From an uncultured Salinimicrobium sp. (GTDB lineage: Bacteria > Bacteroidota > Bacteroidia > Flavobacteriales > Flavobacteriaceae), in assembly GCA_946887075.1 (NCBI GenBank), contig CAMPKA010000006.1, positions 1-64,000 of the forward strand: a stretch of 64,000 nucleotides of DNA, written 5' to 3'. Numbering within the stretch: the first letter of the stretch is position 1; the number at the start of each line of letters is the position of its first letter. The position numbers and the translations under genes were made by a program. Shown piece by piece: positions 7,898-16,784 of the stretch. Under the pieces are notes generated by a model, which worked only from the letters and a program-made list of their open reading frames with translations, ran no database searches and was not told the origin of the DNA.

Positions 7898-8926
7898 ATG
7901 AAGGAAATAGATTTGCGCAGCGATACGGTGACCAAACCCACTGCCGAAATGATGGAAGCGATCAGAACCGCCCAGGTCGGAGATGATGTTTATAAAGAGG
8001 ATCCCACTGTGAATGCGCTCGAGGAAAAGCTCGCGGAGCTTTTTGGGATGGACCAGGCGCTTTTCTTTCCAACGGGGAGTATGGCCAACCAGGCGGCTAT
8101 AAAACTTCATACCCAGCCCGCAGAGCAGCTGATCTGTGACAAATGGGCACATGTTTATAATTTCGAAGGAGGCGGAGTCTCCTTCAATAGCGGGGTCTCC
8201 TGCCGTCTAGTTGACGGTCACAGGGGGATGATCACAGCCAGCCAGGTCGAGGAGAATATCAACCCACCGGATTTTTATCACAGTCCGCTAACCAGCCTGG
8301 TTTGCCTGGAAAATACCACCAACAAAGGTGGGGGAGCCTGTTATGACCTTGAGGAGATCAGAAGGATCAATCTCGTGTGCCGTGGACACGATCTCGGCCT
8401 GCATCTCGATGGCGCCCGCTTGTTCAACGCGCTTGTGGCCAGGAAGGAGGATCCCAAAACCTACGGAAACCTGTTTGATACCATTTCCATCTGTCTTTCA
8501 AAAGGGCTCGGGACGCCAATGGGAACAGTATTGCTGGGCAGCAGGGAGATCATGAAGGGAGCCATGCGGGTAAGAAAAGTTCTGGGAGGCGGAATGCGTC
8601 AAATCGGTTTTATGGCCGCTGCAGGAATATACGCCCTTGACCACCACGTGGACCGACTGGAAGAGGATCACCAGCGTGCCCGCCAGATCGGAGAAGCGCT
8701 CAGGAAAAAGGATTTTGTACGCGAGGTGGAACCTGTGGAGACCAATATCGTGATCTTTTATCTCTCGGATCCCGCCAAAGAGACTGCCTTCCTTGAAGCG
8801 CTGGAGCAACGCAGGATCAGGATAAGCAACATGGGACAGGGGAAACTCCGTATTGTGACGCACCTGGATTACACCTCCGAACTCCACGAAAGATTCCTGG
8901 AGGATGTGGACAGGATTTCCCTCTGA
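7898..8926 (+). CDS. ltaE: Low-specificity L-threonine aldolase
   Basis: This PLP enzyme cleaves L-threonine or L-allo-threonine to glycine and acetaldehyde. The 342-residue protein begins MKEIDLRSDTVTKPT, a hallmark of the family. The PLP-binding aspartate sits in LHLDGARLFNA, and the Schiff-base lysine is in SICLSKGLGTPMG, followed by the family's GAMRVRKVLGGGMRQ segment. An upstream in-frame Met would add 13 residues of unrelated sequence, so the ATG at 7898 is preferred. It is divergent from prfB and convergent with the ybaB-like gene seven bases away. The enzyme supplies glycine or degrades threonine. Confidence 0.92.
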   Translation: MKEIDLRSDTVTKPTAEMMEAIRTAQVGDDVYKEDPTVNALEEKLAELFGMDQALFFPTGSMANQAAIKLHTQPAEQLICDKWAHVYNFEGGGVSFNSGVSCRLVDGHRGMITASQVEENINPPDFYHSPLTSLVCLENTTNKGGGACYDLEEIRRINLVCRGHDLGLHLDGARLFNALVARKEDPKTYGNLFDTISICLSKGLGTPMGTVLLGSREIMKGAMRVRKVLGGGMRQIGFMAAAGIYALDHHVDRLEEDHQRARQIGEALRKKDFVREVEPVETNIVIFYLSDPAKETAFLEALEQRRIRISNMGQGKLRIVTHLDYTSELHERFLEDVDRISL

Positions 8927-8932
8927 AGGAGT

Positions 8933-9262
8933 TTACTTGCCCAGCATATCGTTCATTCCGGGGATGTCAGGCATTCCCTCGCGGGCAACTGCCGCAAGTT
9001 CTGCTTCATTGACCTCGGTTGCCCTTGCGATTGCCTTGTTCAGGGTCAGGACCAGATAATCCTCGAGCTGCTCCTTATCTTCGAGCAGTTCGTCTGCAAT
9101 CTCGAGGTTCTTGATCTCCCGGCTTGCGGAAATGGTCACCTTGAGGAGCCCATCCGTCGATTTTTCTTCCAGGTATACGGTCTTAAGTCTTTCTTTGGTT
9201 TCCTCTACTTTCTGCTGGGTCTCCTTGATCTTGTTCATCATGCCCATCATATCTCCAAACAT
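8933..9262 (-). CDS. YbaB/EbfC family nucleoid-associated protein
   Basis: This 109-residue protein binds DNA as a dimer in the family and helps organise the nucleoid. The start [19 protein letters not shown] and the following [15 protein letters not shown] strand are typical of YbaB, as is the helical C-terminus with [13 protein letters not shown] and a Met/Gly/Pro-rich tail ([13 protein letters not shown]). The ATG at 9262 is chosen over one 12 codons upstream because MFGDMM is the conserved family start and a -7 promoter motif overlaps the extension. In many bacteria the gene sits with dnaX and recR; here it is alone. It is convergent with ltaE. Confidence 0.88.
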   Translation of the reverse strand: MFGDMMGMMNKIKETQQKVEETKERLKTVYLEEKSTDGLLKVTISASREIKNLEIADELLEDKEQLEDYLVLTLNKAIARATEVNEAELAAVAREGMPDIPGMNDMLGK

Positions 9263-9285
9263 CTGAATCCGGTTTTGGTTATGCG

Positions 9286-9293
9286 CAAAACTA
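9286..9293 (-). promoter_or_regulatory. ybaB-like gene promoter -7 element
   Basis: The minus strand reads TAGTTTTG, matching TAnnTTTG, 24 bases upstream of the ATG at 9262. Confidence 0.45.
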
Positions 9294-9355
9294 TACAAAT
9301 CGGAAATACAAGAGAAGTTGCCACCAATAATTTAAGTTTTCTTTATTATTAGTCT

Positions 9356-9363
9356 TAATTTTG
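9356..9363 (+). promoter_or_regulatory. Oligopeptidase B promoter -7 element
   Basis: TAATTTTG matches TAnnTTTG, 23 bases upstream of the ATG at 9386. Confidence 0.5.
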
Positions 9364-9385
9364 CAGCTGCCTAAATGACAATGCC

Positions 9386-11455
9386 ATGCAAACAATTGAG
9401 GGAGAGATCGTAGCTCCTCGTGCCAGGAAGGTTCCAGTCAACCTGGAAAAGCACGGGGACATCCGGGTGGATGCGTATTTCTGGCTACGGGAACGGGAGA
9501 ATGAGGAGGTACTTGAATACCTCCGCCAGGAAAATTCGTATTACGAAAGAATGACCGCTCACACCAGGGAGTTGCAGGAAAAATTATTTTCGGAGATTAA
9601 GTCGAGGATCAAGGAGGATGATTCCTCTGTGCCTTATAAGCTGCGTGGGTACTGGTACGTCACCAGGTATAAGAAAGGAAAGGATTATCCCGTCTTCTCG
9701 AGAAAACCCGGAAGTCTGGACGCCCCGGAGGAAATCCTGTTCGATGTCAATGAAATGGCTAAAGGTTATGATTATTACCGTCTCGGGGGCCTGAACGTAA
9801 GCTGTAACAACAGGTTGATCTCCTACGGAGTGGACACTGTCAGCCGGAGGCAGTATACGATCAGGATCAAGGACCTTGTTACCGGAGAGATCTATCCTGA
9901 GGAGATCAGGAACACTACCGGAGGGGCCACCTGGGCCAATGACAACAAGACACTGTTCTACGCCAGGAAGGACCCTGATACGCTCCGCAGCGACCGAATT
10001 TACAAGCACCGGCTAGGGACCTCCCCGGATGAGGATGAACTGGTTTACCATGAGCAGGATGAAACCTTCCACACCTATGTGTACAAATCCAAATCAGAAC
10101 GATTTATCATCATCGGTTCGGGAAGTACACTGACCTCTGAGTATCGCGTTTTGGACGCGGACAACCCTGAGGCGGCCTTCCGGGTGATTCAGCCAAGGGT
10201 GCGCGGCCTAGAATATTCCATTTTCCACTATCGGGACCATTTTTATATTTTGACCAATGCGGATGCCTCGATCAATTTTAAACTGGTCAAGACCCCTGTG
10301 GACGCCACTGAAATGGAGCACTGGCAGGATGTCGTCCCGCATAGGGAAGACGTGCTGCTGGAGGATGTGGATCTTTTCCGGGAATACCTGGTGCTCAGTG
10401 AAAGGAGCAATGGGCTCAGCAGGTTCAAGATCACGCGCTGGGATGGCACGAACAGCTATTATCTTCCTTTTGACAATGAAACCTATACCGCTTTTACAGG
10501 TACCAACCCGGACTTTGATACGGAAATCCTGCGGTACAGCTATAACTCCCTGACCACCCCCACCCAGGTAGTGGATTTCAACATGAGAACCAGGGAAAAG
10601 ACGATCATGAAGGAACTGCAGGTGCTTGGAGGCAAGTTCAGCAAGGACAACTATGTCTCCGAGCGCATCTGGGCACAGGCGCGGGATGGCCAGATGATCC
10701 CCATGAGCATCGTATACAGACGGGGCCTGGAGAAGAACGGGAAGAACCCGGTGCTCCAGTATGCATACGGATCCTATGGCTCCACTTTGGATCCCTATTT
10801 TTCCAACGCCCGGTTGAGTCTGCTGGACCGAGGTTTTATCTTTGCCATTGCCCACATCCGTGGAGGGGAATACCTGGGCAGGAACTGGTACGAGGAAGGA
10901 AAACTGCTCAAGAAGATGAATACCTTCACCGATTTTATCGATTGCTCCTTAAAACTGATCCAGGACGGCTACACGACCTCCCCGCATCTCTATGCAAGCG
11001 GGGGTTCTGCGGGCGGACTCCTGATGGGGGTGATCGCCAATATGGCTCCCCATCTCTATAACGGGATCATCGCCTCGGTGCCTTTTGTTGATGTGGTGAC
11101 CACCATGCTCGATGAGAATATCCCCCTGACCACCGGAGAATATGATGAATGGGGGAATCCGAACGAACCGGAATATTACCACTATATGAAATCCTACTCC
11201 CCCTATGACAATGTGAAGGAGCAGGAATATCCGCACATGCTGGTCACTACGGGATTCCACGATTCCCAGGTGCAGTACTGGGAACCCGCCAAATGGGTGG
11301 CCAGGCTGCGGGAATTGAAAACCGGCGATAAAAAGCTCCTGTTCCATATCAACATGGAGGCCGGCCACGGAGGAGCCTCCGGCCGCTTTGAAGCTCTCCG
11401 GGAGGTGGCCCAGGAGTACGCTTTTCTGCTGGATTTAGAGGGAATAAAGGAATAA
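9386..11455 (+). CDS. ptrB: S9 family peptidase, oligopeptidase B
   Basis: This 689-residue serine peptidase of the prolyl oligopeptidase family would cleave small peptides after basic residues in the cytosol. There is no signal peptide. An N-terminal strand region (VDAYFWLRERENEEVLEYL) and a seven-bladed propeller span roughly residues 10-410. The alpha/beta-hydrolase domain follows, with the nucleophile Ser541 in YASGGSAGGLLMG, the catalytic aspartate expected in the TTGFHDSQVQYWEPAKW region, and the His in EAGHGGASGR. HIRGGEYLGRNWYEEGK is characteristic of oligopeptidase B. The family normally needs acidic residues for P1 Arg/Lys; I did not verify these individually. It has its own promoter. 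Confidence 0.9.
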   Translation: MQTIEGEIVAPRARKVPVNLEKHGDIRVDAYFWLRERENEEVLEYLRQENSYYERMTAHTRELQEKLFSEIKSRIKEDDSSVPYKLRGYWYVTRYKKGKDYPVFSRKPGSLDAPEEILFDVNEMAKGYDYYRLGGLNVSCNNRLISYGVDTVSRRQYTIRIKDLVTGEIYPEEIRNTTGGATWANDNKTLFYARKDPDTLRSDRIYKHRLGTSPDEDELVYHEQDETFHTYVYKSKSERFIIIGSGSTLTSEYRVLDADNPEAAFRVIQPRVRGLEYSIFHYRDHFYILTNADASINFKLVKTPVDATEMEHWQDVVPHREDVLLEDVDLFREYLVLSERSNGLSRFKITRWDGTNSYYLPFDNETYTAFTGTNPDFDTEILRYSYNSLTTPTQVVDFNMRTREKTIMKELQVLGGKFSKDNYVSERIWAQARDGQMIPMSIVYRRGLEKNGKNPVLQYAYGSYGSTLDPYFSNARLSLLDRGFIFAIAHIRGGEYLGRNWYEEGKLLKKMNTFTDFIDCSLKLIQDGYTTSPHLYASGGSAGGLLMGVIANMAPHLYNGIIASVPFVDVVTTMLDENIPLTTGEYDEWGNPNEPEYYHYMKSYSPYDNVKEQEYPHMLVTTGFHDSQVQYWEPAKWVARLRELKTGDKKLLFHINMEAGHGGASGRFEALREVAQEYAFLLDLEGIKE

Positions 11456-11470
11456 TTCAAATTTTTCGTT

Positions 11471-11478
11471 TAAATTTG
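11471..11478 (+). promoter_or_regulatory. Promoter -7 element upstream of the CBS-like gene
   Basis: TAAATTTG matches TAnnTTTG, 64 bases upstream of the ATG at 11543, leaving a leader of about 55-60 bases. Confidence 0.45.
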
Positions 11479-11542
11479 CTTCGTTTGTAATCAGGTTCTG
11501 GAGCATCTTCGGAACCTGTTTATTGTAAATAACTTCAATTGT

Positions 11543-12583
11543 ATGAAAGAAGATTTACAGGTTTTCGACAACGTGTTACAACTCATCGGTAACACGCCGC
11601 TCATCCACCTCAACAGGATCACCCAGGAATTTAAAGGAAAATATCTTGCCAAGGTAGAGGCCTTTAATCCCGGGCATTCCACCAAGGACCGGATTGCGCT
11701 TCACATTATCGAGGAAGCAGAGAGAAGCGGGGTGTTGAAACCTGGGAGCACCATCATTGAAACCACCTCCGGAAATACCGGCTTTAGTATAGCGATGGTC
11801 AGCATTATCAAGGGTTATGAATGTATCCTTGCTGTGAGCTCAAAATCTTCGACCGATAAAATCGACATGCTGAGGTCGATGGGAGCCAAGGTTTATGTAT
11901 GCCCGGCCAATGTTTCTGCAGACGATCCGAGATCCTATTACCAGGTAGCAAGACGACTGCATGATGAGATCAAAGGTTCCGTGTATATCAACCAGTATTT
12001 CAATGAACTCAACATCGAGGCGCATTATAAAACAACCGGTCCTGAAATCTGGAAACAGACAGAGGGGAGGATCACCCATCTTGTTGCCTGCAGCGGGACA
12101 GGAGGAACCATTTCCGGAACCGCACGATTCCTCAAGGAACAAAATCCTGCCATCAGGATCCTCGGTATTGATGCCTATGGCTCCGTACTGAAAAAATACC
12201 ACGAGACCTCCGAATTTGATGCCTCGGAAATCTATCCTTACCGGATAGAAGGCCTGGGTAAGAACCTGATCCCGACCGCGACGGATTTTGACGTCATCGA
12301 TCGTTTTGTCAAGGTCAGCGATGAGGACAGTGCCCATATGGCCCGTCACCTTGCCCGCACGGAAGGACTGTTTGTAGGCTACACCAGCGGCGCCGCCCTT
12401 CAGGGGGTCAAACAGCTCGCTCAAGAGGGAGAGTTCGGTGACGACAGTGAAGTGGTCGTCATTTTCCCTGATCACGGCTCCAGATATATGAGCAAGGTCT
12501 ACAGTGATGACTGGATGAATGAACAAGGGTTTTTTGACAGTCAAAACGAGAAGGCGGTCAATCAAATCGAATTCATCAAATAA
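11543..12583 (+). CDS. PLP-dependent cysteine synthase/CBS-family enzyme, probable cysteate synthase (CapA-type)
   Basis: This 346-residue fold-type II PLP enzyme has [13 protein letters not shown] at its start, the Schiff-base lysine in [15 protein letters not shown], the substrate loop [11 protein letters not shown] and the phosphate-binding [14 protein letters not shown]. It resembles the catalytic core of cystathionine beta-synthase and O-phosphoserine sulfhydrylase more than CysK, and has no CBS regulatory domains. By family alone it could make cysteine or cystathionine. The next gene, 162 bases downstream on the same strand, is an alpha-oxoamine synthase; in capnine-producing Bacteroidota a cysteate synthase (phosphoserine plus sulfite to cysteate) pairs with such an acyltransferase. 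I therefore infer cysteate synthase, but the substrate is not proven by sequence. Confidence 0.72.
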   Translation: MKEDLQVFDNVLQLIGNTPLIHLNRITQEFKGKYLAKVEAFNPGHSTKDRIALHIIEEAERSGVLKPGSTIIETTSGNTGFSIAMVSIIKGYECILAVSSKSSTDKIDMLRSMGAKVYVCPANVSADDPRSYYQVARRLHDEIKGSVYINQYFNELNIEAHYKTTGPEIWKQTEGRITHLVACSGTGGTISGTARFLKEQNPAIRILGIDAYGSVLKKYHETSEFDASEIYPYRIEGLGKNLIPTATDFDVIDRFVKVSDEDSAHMARHLARTEGLFVGYTSGAALQGVKQLAQEGEFGDDSEVVVIFPDHGSRYMSKVYSDDWMNEQGFFDSQNEKAVNQIEFIK

Positions 12584-12715
12584 AAGCCTCAGACAGGCGT
12601 TCTTCCATTACAATTAGAAGCTAGATTCAAAGGGTTCAGAATGTTAAAGATGTTCCCTTGCTGAAAATTCCCTTGCCTTAGTAGCAGGAATTCTATGCAG
12701 TTTGCATTTATTTCT

Positions 12716-12723
12716 TACTTTTG
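12716..12723 (+). promoter_or_regulatory. Promoter -7 element upstream of the oxoamine synthase gene
   Basis: TACTTTTG matches TAnnTTTG, 23 bases before the ATG at 12746. A TTTG at 12701 is too close to be a good -33 element. Confidence 0.5.
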
Positions 12724-12745
12724 CTTAAGTTAAAAAACCTTTAAA

Positions 12746-14005
12746 ATGGCAGATTTATTTGACAAGATTTATAAGGACAAAGGTCCTTTGGGGAAATGGG
12801 CGGAACAGGCAGAAGGTTATTTTGTCTTTCCAAAACTGGAAGGGCCGATTTCAAACAGAATGAAGTTTCAGGGGAGAGAGGTGATCACATGGAGCATAAA
12901 TGACTACCTGGGACTGGCCAATCACCCTGAAGTGAGAAAGGTTGATGCGGAGGCGGCGGCTGAATACGGTTCCGCTTACCCGATGGGAGCCAGGATGATG
13001 AGTGGTCATACGGACCTGCATGAGCAACTCCAGCGGGAACTGGCGGATTTTGTCGATAAAGAAGCAGCATACCTGCTCAATTTCGGGTACCAGGGAATGG
13101 TATCCACCATTGATGCCCTGGTATCGAAAAAGGATGTAATTGTATATGATGTAGATGCACATGCGTGCATCATAGACGGAGTCCGGCTCCACCTGGGACA
13201 GCGTTTCACGTACAAGCACAACGACCTGGAGAGTGTAGAAAAAAATCTTCAGCGTGCTGAAAAAATCGTAGAGCAGACCGGTGGAGGAATCCTGGTCATC
13301 TCCGAAGGCGTCTTTGGAATGCGCGGGGAGCAGGGAAAACTTAAGGAAATAGTAGCTCTGAAGGAGAAATATGATTTCAGGCTGTTCGTAGACGATGCAC
13401 ACGGATTCGGAACACTTGGAAAGACAGGGGCAGGAGCAGGCGAGGAGCAAGGGGTCCAGGACGGGATCGATGTGTATTTTGCCACTTTTGCAAAATCTCT
13501 GGCCAGTACTGGCGCCTTTATCGCGGCAGACCAGGAGATCATCGATTACCTGAAATATAACCTTCGCTCTCAGATGTTCGCGAAATCCCTTCAGATGCAG
13601 CTCGTGGTGGGTGCCCTGAAACGCCTTGAAATGCTCAGAACGATGCCCGAGCTGAAGGCAAAGCTATGGGAAAATGTCAATGCGCTGCAATCCGGGCTTA
13701 AAAAGCGAGGTTTCGATATCGGAACCACCCAGAGTTGTGTCACGCCGGTATATCTCAAGGGAAGCATTCCCGAAGCCATGGCTCTGGTGAAGGACCTCAG
13801 GGAAAATCATGGCATCTTCTGTTCTATCGTGGTTTACCCTGTAATCCCTAAAGGACTTATCCTGCTCAGGCTTATCCCTACAGCAACTCATACCATGGAG
13901 GATGTGGAGGAAACACTTTCTGCTTTTTCAGAGATCAGGGACAGGTTGGAAAACGGAACCTACAGATCTCTGGCAGCCGGAGTCCTGGCTGCGATGGAAA
14001 AGTAG
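12746..14005 (+). CDS. Alpha-oxoamine synthase, probable cysteate acyltransferase (CapB-type)
   Basis: This 419-residue fold-type I PLP enzyme belongs with serine palmitoyltransferase, KBL and AONS: it condenses an amino acid with an acyl thioester and releases CO2. Visible motifs are the PLP-stacking His in DVDAHACIIDG, the Asp/His in VDDAHGFGTLG and the Schiff-base lysine in TFAKSLASTGAF. The N-terminal ~45 residues (MADLFDKIYKDKGPLGKW) extend beyond bioF/kbl and are typical of a distinct flavobacterial group. Serine palmitoyltransferase for sphingolipids is the main alternative. The CBS-like neighbour favours cysteate as substrate, giving 3-ketocapnine, the sulfonolipid precursor. No ACP or ketoreductase gene lies beside it. 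Confidence 0.72.
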   Translation: MADLFDKIYKDKGPLGKWAEQAEGYFVFPKLEGPISNRMKFQGREVITWSINDYLGLANHPEVRKVDAEAAAEYGSAYPMGARMMSGHTDLHEQLQRELADFVDKEAAYLLNFGYQGMVSTIDALVSKKDVIVYDVDAHACIIDGVRLHLGQRFTYKHNDLESVEKNLQRAEKIVEQTGGGILVISEGVFGMRGEQGKLKEIVALKEKYDFRLFVDDAHGFGTLGKTGAGAGEEQGVQDGIDVYFATFAKSLASTGAFIAADQEIIDYLKYNLRSQMFAKSLQMQLVVGALKRLEMLRTMPELKAKLWENVNALQSGLKKRGFDIGTTQSCVTPVYLKGSIPEAMALVKDLRENHGIFCSIVVYPVIPKGLILLRLIPTATHTMEDVEETLSAFSEIRDRLENGTYRSLAAGVLAAMEK

Positions 14006-14173
14006 CGCCTCTTGGTAAAAAGAATCAGGACCGTTCCAAAGGTCTGAAATGCCCTCAGTTAGCTCGATGCTTCCTGGGGGTAAATTTTTCATGTCGATTC
14101 TTTACAATTCCTTTATGAAGACTTCCGGATGTAAAGCCCTAATTTATGATTCAAATCAAGAAAATCAGATATC

Positions 14174-14788
14174 ATGAAGGATCTTAAAGTTGCAGTCATT
14201 TACTACAGTTCGACGGGAACCAACTACCAGCTCGCCCGCTGGGCGGAGGAGGCAGCCAGCCAAACTGCCGAGGTGCGCTTCCGCAAGGTAAAGGAATTGG
14301 CACCGCCTGAAGCTATGGAAGGCAATAAAGACTGGAAAAACCACCTGGAGAAGACGCAGGATGTCAGGGAGGTTGCCCTGGAGGACCTGGAATGGGCGGA
14401 TGTTTTTGTTTTTAGTGCCCCTACACGCTATGGCAATATGCCTGCCCAGCTAAAGCAGTTCCTCGATACTACCGGAGGCCTTTGGTTCAAAGGTAAGCTG
14501 GCCGACAAAGTCGTGACAGCCATGACCAGTGCCAGCAACCCACACGGAGGACAGGAAGGGACCCTGCTTGCGCTCTATAAGACGATGTTTCATTGGGGTG
14601 CCATCGTAGCCGCACCCGGGTATACAGACGAAAGTTTCTTTGAGGCCGGGGGGAATTCCTATGGTCTCAGCGTTACAGCCGGAAAGGATTCCCTGGATGA
14701 TAAAGTGAAAACCGCGGTCACCAGACAGGTGGAGCGGGCGGTCAGAATAGCCTCAGCGATCAAGGGGGCCAGGGGAGCTGACCGTTAA
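14174..14788 (+). CDS. wrbA: WrbA-type NAD(P)H:quinone oxidoreductase
   Basis: This 204-residue flavodoxin-fold enzyme reduces quinones by two electrons using FMN and NAD(P)H. The FMN phosphate loop is VIYYSSTGTNYQLARWAEEA; other FMN contacts lie in FSAPTRYGNMPAQLKQFLD and TSASNPHGGQEGTLLALY, both strongly WrbA-like. Length is normal. It is cytosolic and probably protects against oxidative stress. Its stop codon overlaps the end of the SRAP gene on the other strand by four bases. Confidence 0.9.
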   Translation: MKDLKVAVIYYSSTGTNYQLARWAEEAASQTAEVRFRKVKELAPPEAMEGNKDWKNHLEKTQDVREVALEDLEWADVFVFSAPTRYGNMPAQLKQFLDTTGGLWFKGKLADKVVTAMTSASNPHGGQEGTLLALYKTMFHWGAIVAAPGYTDESFFEAGGNSYGLSVTAGKDSLDDKVKTAVTRQVERAVRIASAIKGARGADR

Positions 14789-15402
14789 ATCGAGGTGGCC
14801 GTCAGGGGAACCTCATAGGGATAGGCAAAATTTTCCAATGATTTTCCGGCAAGCCATCCGGCACAATCCTGCCGGGCCAGGATCACGGGCATTCTTTTTT
14901 TGGTGTTATGGATGCTGCTCATCAGCTCGTTGGCTTCTGTGGTCAGGATCGTATAGGTATTGAGCAGGGCTCCAGTCAGGGGATCCTTCCAGGGTGCATA
15001 CAGCCCGGCAAAAGCAAATACCTGCTGCCCCTGTGGCTCGATCAGGAATTTCTGTTTCTTTCTTCCGGCCGGGTCCAGCCATTGCCATTCATAAAAGCCG
15101 GAGGCCAGGACAAGACAGCGTTTTTTTACGGAATCGCGGAATGCCGGCTTTTCCTCTACCGTCTCGATTCGTGCATTCAGCGTATTCTTCCTGATCTGGT
15201 TCTCCTTGGCCCAGGAGGGGATCAGGCCCCAGTTGAAGAAAAGGATCTCCTCTTGTGAAAAATCGGCTATCACCGGATTGGGAGCGAAGTCGAAGGCATT
15301 GATCTCCTCCCTGGGAGAGAACAGTTCCGGTTCTGTGAAGCTGGCCTCAAAGGTTCTTTCGATCTCTGCTATTTTCGTGTTGAGTTTGGTGCGGTAACAC
15401 AT
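14785..15402 (-). CDS. SOS response-associated peptidase (SRAP, YedK/HMCES family)
   Basis: SRAP proteins form a stable thiazolidine cross-link to abasic sites in single-stranded DNA and shield them. The protein starts MCYRTKLNT, so Cys2 becomes N-terminal after Met removal, as the mechanism requires. The conserved NTLNARIET, the ASGFYEWQW glutamate and HNTKKRMPVIL histidine are all present. Length is 205 residues, slightly short but complete. It follows the hypothetical gene at 15414-15848 by 11 bases and is likely co-transcribed with it. No LexA box was recognised upstream. Confidence 0.93.
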   Translation of the reverse strand: MCYRTKLNTKIAEIERTFEASFTEPELFSPREEINAFDFAPNPVIADFSQEEILFFNWGLIPSWAKENQIRKNTLNARIETVEEKPAFRDSVKKRCLVLASGFYEWQWLDPAGRKKQKFLIEPQGQQVFAFAGLYAPWKDPLTGALLNTYTILTTEANELMSSIHNTKKRMPVILARQDCAGWLAGKSLENFAYPYEVPLTATSI

Positions 15403-15413
15403 AACGGGTGTAT

Positions 15414-15848
15414 TTACTGGTCCTGGTCCCTTCTTTGTCTGAGCTTCTGCCCGCAGTAGGAGAAAACCGAGAGCCTGAAGCTGGCAAACTTTTCCAGGAA
15501 TTTCATCACCCGGTGATGCAACAAAAGATGTTCTTCGTGATAGAAGACTTCACAGCTGATATCCTCGCATTCCAGCATCCCGTCAATGTTATGGCCATGA
15601 TGCTGGGTTTCCCGTACGAGCTCCAGCTGCTCTTCCTTAAGAGATTCAAGCTCCTCAAAAAATTCCTGAAGATGTTCGTAAAGGTTCGGAATGTTGGTTT
15701 GGAATACATCAGCTTCGAGGAACTGATTCAGGAATTCCATTTCCGATGCCGTATCCGATATGTTGCGTTTCCACTGGGTGTTCTCCTGAAGGATATAATC
15801 TATCTCCTTTTCATTCGCAGAAAACCTCCTTCCTGCCGGTCGTCGCAT
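15414..15848 (-). CDS. Hypothetical helical protein
   Basis: With the ATG at 15848 the product is 144 residues and almost wholly helical, with coiled-coil stretches such as HLQEFFEELESLKEEQLEL. It has several histidines and acidic residues (ETQHHGHNIDGMLECEDI, YHEEHLLLHHR), which could bind metal or simply form surface helices. No signal peptide or membrane segment is seen. An upstream in-frame Met would add 17 residues without improving the protein. The 11-base gap to the SRAP gene suggests one transcript. I do not recognise the family. Confidence 0.6.
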   Translation of the reverse strand: MRRPAGRRFSANEKEIDYILQENTQWKRNISDTASEMEFLNQFLEADVFQTNIPNLYEHLQEFFEELESLKEEQLELVRETQHHGHNIDGMLECEDISCEVFYHEEHLLLHHRVMKFLEKFASFRLSVFSYCGQKLRQRRDQDQ

Positions 15849-15991
15849 AGCCTGAGTTTTACCTTGAAGATAAGAAAAATAAAGACCCCTTTGCACCACC
15901 GCCGCCGATTTTTATCAGGAGCGGCATTTGGCTAAAGATCAGTGATTTATTAGCGGGAGATGCCCCTGTAGAAAATATTTTTATCCCTTTG

Positions 15992-16021
15992 TTGTACGAA
16001 TGTGAAAATATGATACATTTG
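15992..16021 (+). promoter_or_regulatory. Promoter of acidic lipoprotein gene
   Basis: TACATTTG (16014-16021) matches TAnnTTTG, with a TTG-type -33 element at 15992-15994 and a 19-base spacer. The ATG follows at 16052. Confidence 0.6.
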
Positions 16022-16051
16022 GCGCCTCAAACAATTAATAATTCATTAAAA

Positions 16052-16270
16052 ATGAAAAAATTCTTTTTGTCTTTTGCACTTGCTGCATTGGTATTGAACT
16101 TTACTTCCTGCAAGGAAACTACTGCTGAAACTTCAGAAGAAGAAGTGGTTGAAACTATCGAAGCTACCGAAGAACCGGTTGTGGAAGAAGTCGTGGCTGA
16201 AGAAGAGATCGATACTACGGTTACCGATTCTATCGCTGCAGAAGACAGCTTAAATACAATTTCAGAATAA
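16052..16270 (+). CDS. Small acidic lipoprotein
   Basis: This 72-residue protein begins MKKFFLSFALAALVLNFTSC, a typical lipoprotein signal with the lipidated cysteine at residue 20. The mature part is almost entirely Glu, Val, Thr and Asp (for example EEEVVETIEATEEPVVEEVV) and likely disordered. The ATG at 16052 is chosen because the signal peptide begins there and the promoter lies in the upstream extension. The gene is a complete single unit, with a strong promoter and a strong terminator. Such short acidic lipoproteins are frequent but uncharacterised in flavobacteria. Confidence 0.75.
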   Translation: MKKFFLSFALAALVLNFTSCKETTAETSEEEVVETIEATEEPVVEEVVAEEEIDTTVTDSIAAEDSLNTISE

Positions 16271-16291
16271 GCGTCTTTGATTTTTAATCAG

Positions 16292-16318
16292 GTCCGTCGG
16301 AAGACGGACTTTTTTTTT
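16292..16318 (+). terminator. Rho-independent terminator of acidic lipoprotein gene
   Basis: A perfect 7-bp stem GTCCGTC / GACGGAC with a GGAA tetraloop is followed by nine T residues. Confidence 0.95.
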
Positions 16319-16449
16319 GGCAAAGATTTAGGGTTTAGGAGGTGTATAATTGCTCAGGCGATATTATTTTAGGGTTAAAATGCTGCCTATCAGGGTTGTG
16401 GTGCTCCAGGTGAGTGTCGGGGCCTGGCTTGCAGCCTATACCAATGACT

Positions 16450-16716
16450 ATGAAACCCAAAGTTTGTCAAAGCTGTGGCCTATCCTTTATGATGGAATTC
16501 GCCGGTACCAACCGGGACCACAGCGTGAATGAGGAGTATTGTGCCGGGTGTCTCAAGGAAGGAAGTTTCCGGGATCATCACCTGACGATTCAGGAGCTGG
16601 AACGCAGATATCTGGAAATGGCGCGGGAACATGACGAGATCACCCTGGAGGAAGCCAGGGAGGTTATCGACAGGCTTCCCGACCTGAAGAGATGGAGAAT
16701 GACCCATATCCTCTGA
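16450..16716 (+). CDS. Zinc-ribbon domain protein
   Basis: This 88-residue protein starts MKPKVCQSCGLSF. A first Cys pair (CQSC) and a second (CAGC in EEYCAGCLKEG) form a four-cysteine zinc ribbon over residues 5-40. A helical C-terminal half follows, with LTIQELERRYLEMAREHDEI and REVIDRLPDLKRW. This layout fits the putative zinc-ribbon family of small bacterial proteins. An in-frame extension upstream has no motif content. Function unknown; the neighbours give no clue. Confidence 0.75.
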   Translation: MKPKVCQSCGLSFMMEFAGTNRDHSVNEEYCAGCLKEGSFRDHHLTIQELERRYLEMAREHDEITLEEAREVIDRLPDLKRWRMTHIL

Positions 16717-16784
16717 AATCGGTCAAAATTTCTTCAGAACTCCCCATCTTTTCTTAAATTTACCGGGAACCCAAAAAAAGCAAG

